From Sporobolomyces roseus (lineage: Eukaryota; Basidiomycota; Microbotryomycetes; Sporidiobolales; Sporidiobolaceae): a DNA stretch of 64,000 bases. Each line of letters starts with the position of its first letter. Position 1 is the first letter of the stretch. A program made the translations under genes and the position numbers. The stretch is from assembly GCA_016617785.1 (NCBI GenBank), contig JADILM010000010.1, positions 372,001 to 436,000 of the forward strand. The letters run 5' to 3'. Below the pieces are notes generated by a model that was not told the DNA's origin, did not search any database, and saw only the letters and a program-made list of their open reading frames with translations. Below, piece after piece: positions 24,094-35,568 of this stretch.

Positions 24094-27000
24094 ATGGACT
24101 TTCAACGCATCCGCCCTAGCCTCTCAGATTTGGCCAATCTAGATCTAGATGCTCCAGCTTTTCCAGAGTGGGAGACCAATGGCTCCCCTGCAGTGTCAGT
24201 GTCAAGAACGAGACCTCCAACTATTCTATCAACTTCAATCCCTCGTACGTCTCTACACTCGTATAGAGCCCGAATGTAACTTCTGAGCTGATATTGGCAT
24301 GTATAGCTCCTGTACCTACTATTCCGCAGCCTCCTCCACGGGCTTCAACTTCAACTCAACCTCCTTCAAAACCTAAATCTCGATTCGCTTTACAGAGGGA
24401 GAAGGAAGCACAAGAGAAAGCTGAACGAGGTTTACCAGACAGATTCGAACTGGATTTAGAAGGAGATGGAGGTGCATTACCTAAAGCTACCCCTCGACCT
24501 TCACTCGTCAAAGATATCCTCGAACGACCTTCAACTAGAACAGCTCCTCCCAAGCCTCCAACCGCACCCACTCCTCTCAGCTACACCGGAAGAGGGTTCC
24601 CTCCTATGGCTAAAGGAGTCTTTCCACGAAAATTCGATCCTCAACCTGCACTTCCCGGTCCAGCTTTCGTTGAACCCACCATCACAGGTCCTTCACCATC
24701 ACCGTTTGACGCAGACGAATACATCGAGGGAGGTTCGGTAGATGGATTATTGGATTTGGTTTCGAAGGAGAATGAGAACTTGTTGAAAGGGATGTCGGAG
24801 GTTCAGATCTTGGATGAGCAGAGGCAGGTGAGAGAGGAAATGGGATTATCAGAAGGAGTAATCAGGATGTTAGAGGAGAGAGCGAAGAAGAGATCCCAAG
24901 AAACAGCTCAACCTTCGAACAAACCTACTCCTCGTTCTCGACCGATTCCTCCTTCCGCTCCTCCTCCTAAACTTATCCAACCCAGACTGAACCTAGAAGA
25001 CGATGAAGAAGAAGGAACTCCCGAATATATTCGCCGTCACTTCTTCCCGAACGAACCAGCGAATCCAGCATTAGATTGGATGAAACCCCCTCTTCCCACT
25101 TCTTCCGGTACTCCTTCAGAAGCTTCCGAACTCGCCATCATCGCATTCGACTTGCAAGGGAACCTCATCACCGATTCCTTACTCTCCAGCGCCACTCCTC
25201 CAGCCGGTAGTGATCACCACGTCTCCTCTTCTTCGACATTCACCATCCCCTCCCTTCTCGCTCTCACCGCTTCTTCTGTCCCTTCTCAACGCTCAACCGC
25301 TTTCAATACACTCAATCGTATCCTCTCTCACTCGAACGATCACACTCAGCGAATAGGAGAGAAAGAATGGATTGCATTACGGCACCAGTGTGCTTCGAAA
25401 GCAGGTTGGGCCCTGCGCGATCCAAATCGAGGAGTAGTCATCTCATCGATCTCTCTACTAACTCATCTCTTCTCCTCCGAACTCTCCTCTCCACCCTCTC
25501 CTACACCCGCGAAACTCGAGAATGCCGAAGAACCTAAAACCCTCCTCTCTTCCTTCGAATCCACGAACCCATTTCCACCTCTTTCGATCCAACTCTCCCT
25601 CGCAACTCTCCCCCATTCTGCACTACTCCAGATCCTGGACCTCTTGATCTCCCACCTCGAAGTATCCCGCCTCTCCTCCTCACCAGATTCAATCGATCTC
25701 CTATTCTCCACCCCGAAACTCCTAGAGTGCCTCATCGAGCGCTTCATCGCCATTTCCTGGCCTTCCTCCGACACCTCGCCATCATCTCTCGCTCTAAAGT
25801 ACCTCTCGAACCTCGCAAGATCGGGCAGATCAAGAGCGAAAGAACTTTGGGAGAGGAAATTAGTCGAATGTGGGATGAGATACCTTGCTATCCCTCCCTG
25901 GGAGCTGAGTGATCAAAAGGAGGTTGGATACGAGATGCTTGGAGGTGTGTTTGAACTGTGGGAAGTTTTGGGGAGGTATGGGATTGGGTGTGAGATGAGG
26001 ACGAAATCTGCGCCTTTACTCGAAGGGGTGCTTGAGAGGATTAGTGAGGTATGCAGAGAAGGAGTCGATGGGGAGGTAGGGTGGATTGAGGGGTTGTTTG
26101 GGTTGATGAGGGTTTGGATCGTTGCGAGTATCGATCCGCACGTTGTAGAACACGATATCGTGTGGAGTCAGGTTGAGGGGTGGAGGGAAGTAGCTTTCGA
26201 GGTGTATGAGTGGGCGAGAGGGAGGGAGGAGAAGGGATTGATGAGTTGTAGTTTGGAAGTGCTGGCGAGTTGGTTGGAGGGTAGCAAGGTTAATCAGAGT
26301 TGGAGGGGAGAGAAGGAGAGGGAATGGACCAAGGAGAAGTTTGGTGAGGAGTTTGAGGGAGATGGAGGAGCGATCAAGAGCGTTAGACAAGCGATGGAAA
26401 GGTTGGCGAAAGGAGAAGGCTCGAGGGAGGATGCGAGATTCGTCGCGAGTACTTTGAGGCTCTCGCAAGCTTACGAAGAAGCATCGAACCCACCTACGCC
26501 TTCACTCTTCACCCTCGACTCTACACTCGTCCAACGGACCGTCGACCGTCTTCTTCCCCTTGCATCGACTAATCTCGATCACATTCAACTACTCCTCCTT
26601 CTCCTTCCAACCCTTTCACTCTCCGATCGATTCACACGTATCATCTCGCTTCTCCCACTCCTTCACGCATCAGAAGCAGTCGCAGCCCGAGATCTCCTCG
26701 ATCAATTCCTCTCCTTCGTCTCGTCCCCTACTTCCCACTCGCACCCTTCCCTATCCTCCTTACACCCAAGTCTCGAGCTTCCCTCACTCGTTGACTCGCA
26801 ACTCCTTCGTCCGTTCTACCTACACGCGATCGTTACTTCAAGCGGAGGCAAAGTGATCGGACCCTCTCATCCTACTTCGAAAGATCTCAAGCTCACCTCG
26901 TCCCTCTCTCCCTTCACTCCCTCTTCTCCACTCCACTCCTCAAATTGGACCCTCAGCGTATTAGACGAATTACTCCGATCGGGTTCCTCCGAAGTCTTCA

Positions 27001-27863
27001 AGAAATTACCGAAAGAATGGGATGCATCAGAATTAAGACTCGTCAAGACTTCATTGGTACTCTCGAGGATCACGACTTCGATCACAGGGGTCGGGGCAAG
27101 TGAGATGGTTTTCGATTTGATCAAGGTTTTCATGTTGGAGAAACAAGACAATCAACCCATCTCACACTCTTCTTCGGAAACCGACCTATTCCGCCATCCC
27201 TCGATTACTCACTCTCTCTCACAACTCCTCAAACCATACACTCTTTCCCAACTCTCTCAAACTCCACCCTTAACCGCTGGCACCCTTGAAGTTGTCTCTT
27301 CCCAAGTCTCTACCGCACCATTCTATCAACTCTACACTGATTTCCTCTCACTCTACGATTCCTCTTCTTTCGGCCACCACACACCATTCTCCCAACTCCT
27401 CCTCGTCCCCACTTCTCAACGGTACCCTGTCGATTACCGCCGTTTACTCTGGACCGACTATTCCCACCTCCTCAAGAACCTCGAGATTGATTTGGAGGAT
27501 GCTGTGTGTGAGAGTGGAAGAGGAGTTGAGGAGTACTGGGAGCCCCAGGAGAAGGAGGAGGTTATGATAAGAGCTTATTATGAGGGATTGAGGGGTCTTT
27601 TGACGAGGGACAAGTTGGGGCTGTTGGGGACGATCGCGGTGGAACAGTTGAGGAAAGCGGTGTTTGGAGACGAAGGACATGAGAGGATCAGGGAGAAATT
27701 GGTCAGGAGTTTGATCAAGGATGAGGAAGTTGGAAGAGTTATTCTAAAGTGGAATAAGGGAGAGCATTTAGGAGAAGTGGAGAAGGAGAGGAGAGTAGAA
27801 CTGTTGATGAGGTATGCGGGAGTGGGAACGAAGAGGGAAGACGTCGAGAAGTTCTTCGATTGA
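24094..27863 (+). CDS. RPAP1/RBA50-like RNA polymerase II assembly factor
   Basis: Factor that helps assemble RNA polymerase II in the cytoplasm and import it (known for yeast Rba50 and human RPAP1). Two exons, 24094-24244 and 24307-27863, give 1,235 aa. The start MDFQRIRPSLSDLANLD is the first ATG; an upstream open stretch begins with GTG and was not used. Visible family features: SLVKDILERP; an acidic N-terminal helix with ENENLLKGMSEVQILDEQ, the RPAP1 N-terminal motif; PEYIRRHFFPNEP; and ELAIIAFDLQGNLI, which fits the RPAP1 C-terminal motif. The remaining 800 residues are a helical repeat-like solenoid with no catalytic motif. It converges with the HIT gene, 268 bp apart. Confidence 0.8.
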
Positions 27864-28131
27864 ACTCAGTAGCTCAGTTTGTACAGCACATTCCTGACTT
27901 GCAATGACTGAAGCACGAGAATACGACCTCTTTGCGACCCGGTATGGCAGAGAGAGAAACCCTTATTTGCAACTTGTTAACTACTTTATGAATATTTCGC
28001 TGTACCTCTCCCTTGATCCTCCCAACTACTCGAGCGTATTACTCCCGCTATAACTCTTTCCCTCCTCCCTTCGATCGATTACCGATCCTCCCCTTAACCC
28101 CTCGACTCTCGCCATTCTCTTTCGTTCTCTT

Positions 28132-28979
28132 TTACAATTTCCCTTTGATCTCCTCTGCGAACTTTTTCAATTCGTCCATATCCGCCTTCTTCGTAGGCCA
28201 TCCAATCACCAATCCTTCCTCGTCTGAATCACTAGGTTTCGGGATCAAATGGAAATGAACATGCTACGATTCCCTCACTCAGTCTTGATTTAGTTATCCT
28301 ACTTCAGGAGGTGGGAGAGAAAGAGAGAACGTACGTCCACAACTTGATGAGCGATTCTACCGTTATTCTACATCATGTGATTCGGGTCAGTGAAGGAGAT
28401 TTGGGAGATAGGGAGGAAGGAGGAAGAGAGAGAGAGATCACTTGGAGGATATTGTAATTCTCTAAACCTTGAGCGATGGCTAGTTTCTTGAGGTTAGAGA
28501 GGACATCGGTGAGGGCGTTGTCAGGGAGATCGTGGAGTTTGGCACCGTGATCTATTCAGGCGTGAGCAGGAGTGAGGGGAGGGAGGAATGAGGAGGGAAA
28601 GCAGGAGGGGGGAATTAAGAGTTGGGGAACGGTTGTCAAGTCGAAGAGGGGAAAGCAGGTATGGGTTGGTAGATAAAGGAGAAGGTAGTAGTCAGCTCCA
28701 GTCCTCCTCATACATAGTCTAATCGCAGAAAGAGAGGGATAGAAGCAACTCACGTTTTGGAATGACTAAACAATGTCCCTTCGAGATAGGTCCGATATCC
28801 AAGAATGCGTACCTACCATCCACGCTCTCATTACATCAGCTCTATCTCACAGTAAAGGGAAGGAGAAGAAGGAGAGAGAAACCTTACGATAATTCTGTGT
28901 CGATTAATTTGAACGAAGGGATTTTGCCAGCTACGATCTTGCAGAAGAGGCAATCATCATCTACTTTGTGAGAGGACAT
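28132..28979 (-). CDS. HNT1: HIT-family nucleotide hydrolase (HINT type)
   Basis: Purine nucleoside phosphoramidase of the histidine-triad family. Five exons (28979-28888, 28812-28754, 28551-28442, 28367-28335, 28263-28132) give 141 aa. Motifs: CLFCKIVAGKIPSFKL at the start, DIGPISKGHCLVIPK, NNGRIAHQVVD, and the catalytic histidine triad HVHFHLIPKP at 28263 downward. All are standard for HINT. The conventional start is MSSHKVDDD. The frame remains open for about 94 codons upstream with no ATG but with a mitochondrial-presequence-like segment (see findings). Gene symbol follows yeast naming and is by similarity. Confidence 0.92.
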
Positions 28980-29433
28980 GGTTGAATGGAGGCGGGTTCG
29001 ATAAGAGAGAGTGGATGAGGTGGAGATGAAAGATGAGACTTTTGGCTGGAAGAGCGAGGGAGTGCGACGGCTAGCTTGAACGATAGCTGGGCGGAGGAGG
29101 GAGAGAATCTTGAAGGGATTCGAATGTAGGAGAGAGAAAAGGGAAGAGGGAGAGCGGGCAACCTCGCTCGAGGTGGGGAAAATTGAAAAAGACAGAAACT
29201 CAGTGTGCTGAGCAGGGCAGACAAGTGTACAGTCGACAACTACGAGCAAGCGCTGTTCCAAGCAAGGAAACCGGAAAAAGCGACGAGAAAAAGCAATTGC
29301 AGAAGTTTCGATAGTAGACTCATCTCGTTGCGAAATAGCCCCTTCTTTCGATCAAGCTACGAGCTGGACTTCCCCTCAATCCGTCGCTTCCTACAACACA
29401 TCCTGACCCACATCCTGACCGTGTACCCTCGGC
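28980..29433. other. Spacer between pirin stop and HIT start
   Basis: A 454-bp region between two minus-strand genes. It contains the HIT upstream region, including the open, ATG-less extension. No separate gene seen. Confidence 0.45.
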
Positions 29434-30903
29434 TTAGCGTCCGCCAATCTCACTCCTCCACCCCTGCGCGCCCTCAAACCCATTCTTCCCCTCCTGATAA
29501 TCCCTGAACGCTTGTTTAATCCCAGCTTGACTATCCATGACGAACGGACCTACTCAAACATTGCCGTCAGCATCTGCGACGCCGAGCTGGGAGAGTGGAA
29601 GGGAGCCCTTTTTAGACGAACCATATTGAACGATTTCCTGATCTAATGGTTCGCCGCTGACAACGACGAAGCGAGTTGGATCTTCCGAAACTGATTCGAG
29701 TGATACTCCCGTCTCGTTCGCAGAGGAAGAAAGGACGGCCGTGTGGAATGGAGGAACGATCTGATCCCCAACTTTCAATGATCCAGAAAGTGTATAGATC
29801 TGTTACGCCAAAACCTCCGACTTCTTTTCAGTACCAGATTGTAACTGAATGTAGAAGGTAAAGAGATGAGACATACGAATGAATTCCAACCTTTCGGTAC
29901 TCTCTGAAACCCTTTCTCTCCCTTCCGACTCATAGTCCAATCCGTAAACCAACAACCTCCCAACGGTCTCACAGGAGACTCGATGACGCCTTCTGAAGGG
30001 GATCCATCAGATTCTCCACAGATCACTTTGACTAGTGTGTTGGGCGAGGGATGGGCAGAAGGAATTTCGGTAGATTTGAGTTCTTGATAAGAGGGTTCAA
30101 CTAATTTGTGTTCTTTTGGCAAGTCGATCCATCTTTAGAACGGGGAGAGGCAAGGAGTCAGTATCAGAGAGCAGTGAGGAGATGGGAGAGAGGAGACGGA
30201 AGAGACGGACAGTTGTAATCCGAACGGATCTTTCTTGCCCGGACCATGAATGGGCATTTCAGCGTGCATGATACCTAGGGGGCGGGAGCAGTACTTAGTA
30301 CAGATTAATCAGAAGGATGAAGAAGACTCGAAGAACGTACCCTTTCCAGCAATCATGAATTGTAAATCCTGTAAAACCCACGTTCCGAACTCAGCAACGC
30401 TCTGTCACAACAGTAGCTGAACGAGGTGAGAGACGTACGCCGGGACCGATAGTACCTTTGTGTCCGACGAAATCTTCATGTTGAAACTCTCCTTCGAGCA
30501 CTGAGAATTAACGAAACAAGTCAGGACTCAAACACAACTTCGGGGGATGGCGAGATAGCAAATACTTAGGGTCAGGGTTGTCATGCCCCGATGAGGGTGA
30601 TCGGGGAACCCAGCTCCTTCACCAACTTTGAACTATCTCCAGCGAGAGAAAACGAAAGAAAGAAGAAAAAGCGAAAAGGATGGGAATCAGCGAAACATTC
30701 TCAAACTTCGGCTCCTCTCTTCACCGGCCAAACCTGGAACGCCGGGAAAGACAGTGAAGATGGTGACTCACGTTATCGAGCATGAGGAAAGGAGAGAAAT
30801 TTCTCATTTGAGCAGTTCCGATCGATCTCCTCACGACTGCTCCTGCTCCTTCTGGTGTCTCAACTGCTAGGATACTTTTGATGACTGTACGTGAGATGGA
30901 CAT
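29434..30903 (-). CDS. Pirin-family cupin protein
   Basis: Iron-binding bicupin of the pirin family, often nuclear; some members oxidise quercetin. Eight exons join to 300 aa: 30903-30772, 30632-30566, 30500-30439, 30368-30341, 30274-30211, 30132-29877, 29799-29622, 29549-29434. Metal-ligand and family motifs: GAGFPDHPHRGMTTLT, LEGEFQHEDFVGHKGTIGPG, GIMHAEMP, and C-terminal QYGPFVMD and FEGAQGWRS. Reading straight through near 29560 gives a TGA stop. That stop lies inside a 72-bp intron (29550-29621) with donor GTTCGT; removing it restores QYGPFVM exactly, so this is not a pseudogene. The exon 5 donor is GTCCGT. Start MSISRTVIKS is the first ATG; an upstream ATG-less hydrophobic extension exists. 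Confidence 0.92.
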
Positions 30904-31175
30904 TGCTTGATCTCCTTGTAAAGGTGGAGTTGAAGTGAGGGAGGGTAAGGATGAAGAGGGGAGTAAATTGAAGTAGTAGGAAACGAAGGCGAGGTAGAGC
31001 GCTGTGAGGAGGAGGGAGCGAGTGAGTGCCACGATGAAGAAAGAGTCAAGGGGAGTGAGAAGTAAGAGAGTAAGAGAGAGAGAGGTTAGATTTGTCAGGG
31101 GCAGCGATTTGATGATTCATTCCTTCTCCTTAGAAGGCAACTCTCTTCCTCCTAATCTCAAGACTGCTTGGAGAG

Positions 31176-32115
31176 ATGGACAGACACAAACGTACAAGAT
31201 CTAGATCATCTTCTACCACCTCATCCTCTACTTCAAGCTCCTCCTCCTCGTTCAACCCGAAACTCCAAAGACCTTCTTCCCCTCCACCGTTCGTCCCCTT
31301 TCCCTTCCCACTCTTACCTGCACTGATCCTCTTTCCATCCATAGTGATTCGTTTCAATGTTCCCTCCCACCTTCCTGTTCCTCAAACCCACAATCCTTCC
31401 CTTCCTCTCAAGCCCTCGAATCCCATTATAAATCCTACCACCTTCACACCTGTCTCCAACCTCCCTCTCCCTACTCATTCGCTCAATCCAAACATCCCCA
31501 ACCGGAGAGTAATGAGTGCGGTAGGATTTTCCCGAGTGAGAAGATACTCGAATTACATTTGAAAGAATGTCATGATCCCCTCACACATTCGCTTCAACTC
31601 TCAGGTCAAAAAACAGTACGCACCCTTTCCTTCTCTTCTCCAAAATAAGACTGATGAGAATCCCTGAGTAGTTTGAATGTTTCCATTCTCCTCAATGTAT
31701 GAAATTGTTTCTGACCCCTAAAACAAGGAGGTTACATTTAATCGCGGAGCATGAGTACCCCAAAGAATATTTCTTTGGAGTGACTGTGTGGGGAGTTGGG
31801 GAGGTATTGAAGAAAGGTGGGAGTGGGATGATTAGGAGGGAATGGAAAGCTCGGAAAGGGAAAGAGAAGGAGGAAGAAGAAGAGATGCAAGTTGACGAAG
31901 GGTTCAAAGAGCCATCACCTGGTGTAGAGGGAGAAGAGGAAGGAGAACGGATAGAGGAGAATAAGGGAGAGGACAGGGAGATGGATGAATTGGTAGGGAA
32001 GTTGGAGGGGAGTAGTATTGGATTCGTACCGAGATCTGTAGCGAGAAGGAAAGGGACTAAAATAGGGATAGTGGGGACAGGAATGTCAATAGAGAAAGAA
32101 AACGTTACGACTTGA
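31176..32115 (+). CDS. ZNF511-like C2H2 zinc finger protein
   Basis: Three exons, 31176-31288, 31345-31615 and 31672-32115, give 275 aa. The first intron (56 bp) uses donor GTTCGT; without it the C2H2 fingers are out of frame with the ATG. Fingers in order: FQCSLPPSC with ALESHYKSYH; CGRIFPSEKILELHLKECHD; FECFHSPQCMKLFLTP with RRLHLIAEHEYP. The spacing and the last finger followed by YPKEYFF match ZNF511-type proteins, which are conserved in eukaryotes but poorly understood. The tail is acidic and ends in a basic patch. It is divergent from the pirin gene by 272 bp. Confidence 0.82.
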
Positions 32116-32780
32116 TCCTTTTCTCTTTTGAACGAGTTTAATCCTGACGAGAGAGCGTTATGAGAGGGGGAGTGAGGTGGGAGGTGGAGCCTGACGTCTA
32201 CTCAGCAGTCCGTATCAGCGAACGTTCGACTCGGACGATTGTTGGCGCGGAAAAACGCAGCGTTCGCCATCGCTGGAAACGAGCGATTGCGAAATCAAGG
32301 AGAAGTCGCGCCTTGATCCTGGCGTGCTCACCGAAAGCTGACCGAGCCGACACTAGCCACAACTTGAGCGGTCTCGAGCAGCAGCGAGTAGAGCAGCTGG
32401 CGGTCGAGTGTAATTTGCCTTTCTATTCTCCGAGGTCGAATTTTGGAGCAAAGTTGCTTCCTTCCACCTGAACTCCTTACTTCAAAACGCGCCCATATTG
32501 TTACCTAGGCTACTCGCAATCCTCTGACAACACGATCAGAGCTTCTGACGCGTGTTGAGAAGAGCAACGACAATTCAAAGATCAAGAGCGAAAGACTGCT
32601 AGAAAAGAGCGAGGGAAAGCTCCCCGAAGCTAACATTAACAATACGACATCTTGAGCGGTCTATCTTGGCTGCGCAGTGTCCAGAGGAAGGATCGAAGCC
32701 ATTTGCGATGAGTGAAAGAGCTAGAAATTCCGAAGAACTTTTTCTGCTTCCTACTCCTCATCTCGGCCCATCAGCTCAAC
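32116..32780. other. Intergenic region with no recognised gene
   Basis: About 665 bp between the zinc finger gene and the F-box/LRR-like fragment. Short open frames show no family similarity or coding bias that I can support. Confidence 0.4.
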
Positions 32781-33457
32781 ATGCAGTACTTCGAAGAGTA
32801 CATCGAAGAGTATTTCGAGCACGAGGATCGCCTCTGGACGCGTGAAGTAGCAGTGCCGAGACTCCTGCGTGTTGTTCAAGTTCTCTCTCTCGTCACTAGT
32901 CCACTCGAAGCGGACGCGTACTCTGGGATCATACGAACGTTGGAAGTAGCTCACGATCGCCTGTGGACTCCTGGCTGCCCAGAATCGAACGACTATCTCT
33001 TCGCCTTCGCCTCACTTGCCCTCATCTCTCCCCTCTCGACGAGCTCAACTTCACCGAACACTTCTTTACCGGCCTGGCATCGTGTCGATTCCTCACGCAC
33101 TTCGAATTTGGAGGGTTCAGTATTGCCGACGACTTCCTCACTCGCCTCGCTGCTCTTCCTCTCACAACTCTAATTCTCCATCCAATGTATCCCGTGTATA
33201 CTCGAATGGAGGTCATGGAGCAACTACTCGGCTTCGCACCGACGACTCTCGCTCGGCATCTGAAAACTCTCATAGTGGAGGATCTCGCCCAAAACAAGTA
33301 CGAGGAGAACGGTGACGAAGCGAAACTCGAGGAGATGTGTGCGGGGAGGGGGATTACAGTCGCACAACGATACAACTTCTCTTATTCGAAAGCGGTCGAC
33401 AAAGAGGCTCAGATTCTGGCGAGCTTGATGATTGAAGCAGGAGTAGATTGGGACTGA
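32781..33457 (+). pseudogene. Truncated member of the F-box/LRR-like family
   Basis: The last 165 codons (about 32963-33457) align with the C-terminal half of the two full genes at 42 and 61 kb. Shared elements: IERLSLRLRLTCPH for LERLAIRLRLTSPH; LNFTEHFFTGL for TFTDHFIDGL; HFEFGGFSIADDFLTRL for HLEIGGFGLSADYLARL; then LPLTTLILHP for LPLVTLIILP. The F-box and conserved middle are absent. Upstream, ATG 32781 opens a different frame (MQYFEEYIEEYF). Removing a 53-bp GT-AG segment (about 32845-32897) would join the two in phase, so a short functional gene of about 205 codons is possible. I call it truncated because 350 residues of the family are missing. Confidence 0.5.
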
Positions 33458-33771
33458 GGGTTGCTCGTCTCTCCCGGAATATGCGCGCGGGAGATTCTTC
33501 CCTGTCTAGCTATTGCATTGTCTGTAATCTTTTGCTTCCTTCCCGTTTTCACAGTTTTGGCTTGCGAACGCGAGCAACAGCAAAGACGCGAGGCAAAAGC
33601 AAACAGCGAAAGCACGACGTAAATTCTGGTTGATGTAGTACCTTTGGTTAGGCTACGTCTCGAGGGACTTGTCACTGAGCCTGAGCTTGCTCGAATCTGA
33701 AGAGTAAATCGATATTTCATGGAGACATGTTGATACAAGCAAGAAAAGCGACAAAGCTGTTTTCGACGTTC
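33458..33771. other. Spacer, F-box fragment to orphan gene A
   Basis: A 314-bp region between convergent genes. Nothing recognisable. Confidence 0.4.
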
Positions 33772-34973
33772 TCATTTACCGCGCCAACGCTTCGCTGCTC
33801 GAACATCCTTCTCCCATCGCTTGAGGTCGTGTACTGTCCTCAGCCCTTCGATGCCCTCGAGCCAATAGCTCCACGTCGCTTTCGTTCCATCTCGCTCTCG
33901 CTGAACTTCGTCCCTCCACCAATTCCTCCATCTCGCGCTCTTCTTCCCCTGGCCTGGCGCTGAGCCGGCTCTTAGCCAGTCAAATAGTTCTCGTGCTCTG
34001 AGTTCGACGTTCGTGAGGCAAGAGGAAGGGGACTTGTCGAGATAGTCTTCAAATTGACAAGAGACTCCCCAGATCCCTCGAGCGTAACCTTGAGTCGAAG
34101 AATGGATTCTGACTGTATTGAAGAGATACGTGATCAACGTAAGCCCTCTAACGCTCGCGAAAGAGAGAGCACTTGCTTACTGAGTGCTAGTAGAGGAAGA
34201 GGAACACTTTCGACAAACCAGAGGTACTCCTCAAAACGCAGCTTCTTCCCATAGATCCATTCCAAAACTTTACGAATTCCTTCCCAGTCGGAACGGTCCT
34301 TCTCGGCTTGAGTCAACTTCGAGTTTGAGCGTTTCAAAGGGTAGTGTTGACGAATGTGGACGAAGTTCGGTTCGAGATTCATCACTTTTTCCGAAAGAGT
34401 TGGCCAAGACGGATGGGCGAAGATCTTGGACCCGACTCGTTTCGACCAATTGACGGGAGATGATACCAAAGTGAAGAATTCGATTTGACTGCGATAGAAA
34501 GAGAGTGAGAATATCGGTTCGATCGCTTGTTGCGTCAAGAACGGCTCGTAATCTTCGAAGACGTGCAGATTCTGTTCTTGCAAGACTGAGATTGGTGTAT
34601 CGAGTATGACGGTCGTTGAACGAAGTGGAATCGGCGGTGGAGTAGGGGAACGACGACGAGGAGGGAGAGCAGGTCGAGACGATAGCCAAGGATGCGATTG
34701 ACGAGCTGGCACAGAGCGCAGCCTCTTGCGCCCCATCCGTGTCGACGAGTGGGGGTAGTCTTGAGGTGACTCGTACTTTGAAAGGGAAGGAGGAGATGGG
34801 TCCGGGTCTCGACGAGAGTCGTTTCGCGGATTCGAAGAAATCGACACATCGTCCGTTTCGAACAACGCCGATTCTGCTTCAGCCCTCGCTCCACCATACG
34901 ACAACTGCTGCCAATAATCCTGTGATGCTGGTGTCGTAGCGCTCAATCTCCTCCTCTTTATTCTCCTATCCAT
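33772..34973 (-). CDS. Orphan protein A, tandem paralog of the gene at 35.6-36.9 kb
   Basis: Function not recognised. Two exons, 34973-34181 and 34112-33772, give 377 aa from ATG 34973 (MDRRIKRRRLSATTP). The N-terminal 110 residues are basic and disordered. A region shared with the neighbour follows: IPLRSTTVILDTPISVLQ, LTQQAIEPIFSLSFYRSQIE, VLEWIYGKKLRFEEYLWFVE. A C-terminal domain rich in Trp and charge (ARWRNWWRDEVQRERDG, then WLEGIEGLRT) ends the protein. The single intron sits at the same phase and place as in the paralog. The frame just upstream of the ATG is closed, while the paralog continues about 110 residues further, so A may have lost part of its N-terminus by a frameshift near 34990-35000. 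No enzyme motif or membrane segment seen. Confidence 0.7.
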
Positions 34974-35568
34974 CTCCCTCGAGTCCTCCTCGATCGTCAA
35001 TCGAGCGCTTCCCGTGCTCTTGGATCCCCATCATTCTTCTTCGTGTCTGATAATGCTCTTTCGCGGTCGTTGAGAGCAGTCTGAAGCGTGTATTGGTCTG
35101 AATTTCGGGACGAGGTTTGTTGAAGAATCGGAAAAGGGGCATGGAAGAGGGAGCTTGTCAGCCGGGTCCATGATCTCCTGTGAGTTCTTGCTGAGATAGA
35201 AGTGATTGTCAAGCTATGTCAAGGTGAGGTGGAGAAAGGAAAGAGGGAAAGGCCTGAGTTTGAACATTTTCGAGCTATCTCGGAACATGAGCGATACCTA
35301 TAGATTGCAGTGCCGCTAGTGATTGGACCTCTCTGATAGTTGAACCGAACGGGCTCGGCGAGATCAAACAATCTCCTCTTCCTCCACTCCCATCGAATTC
35401 TTCGCAAATTTCTCTCTTCTCGCTTTCGAAGCTCACTTCGTCACTTACAGGTTCCGCTTCGAATCGAACACATCAACAGATGTGCAGATTGCTTATGACC
35501 TGGGTCTCGAGTCTGAGGACATCGGCAGACAGATGCGACTTTCAATCGAAAGACGAAACTTCTTCCTT
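34974..35568. other. Spacer between tandem orphan genes A and B
   Basis: A 595-bp region. The part at 34997-35212 encodes, in another minus frame, a peptide (TALNDRERALSDTKK) that loosely resembles the N-terminus of gene B. This suggests it is decayed or frameshifted former coding sequence of gene A. The rest is unremarkable. Confidence 0.4.

Noticed and set aside
29550..29621. Apparent nonsense mutation (TGA) in pirin
   Set aside because: The TGA lies in a 72-bp intron with a GTTCGT donor; splicing gives the conserved QYGPFVM.
31289..31344. Apparent frameshift in the ZNF511-like gene
   Set aside because: A 56-bp GTTCGT-AG intron joins the ATG exon to the first zinc finger in phase.
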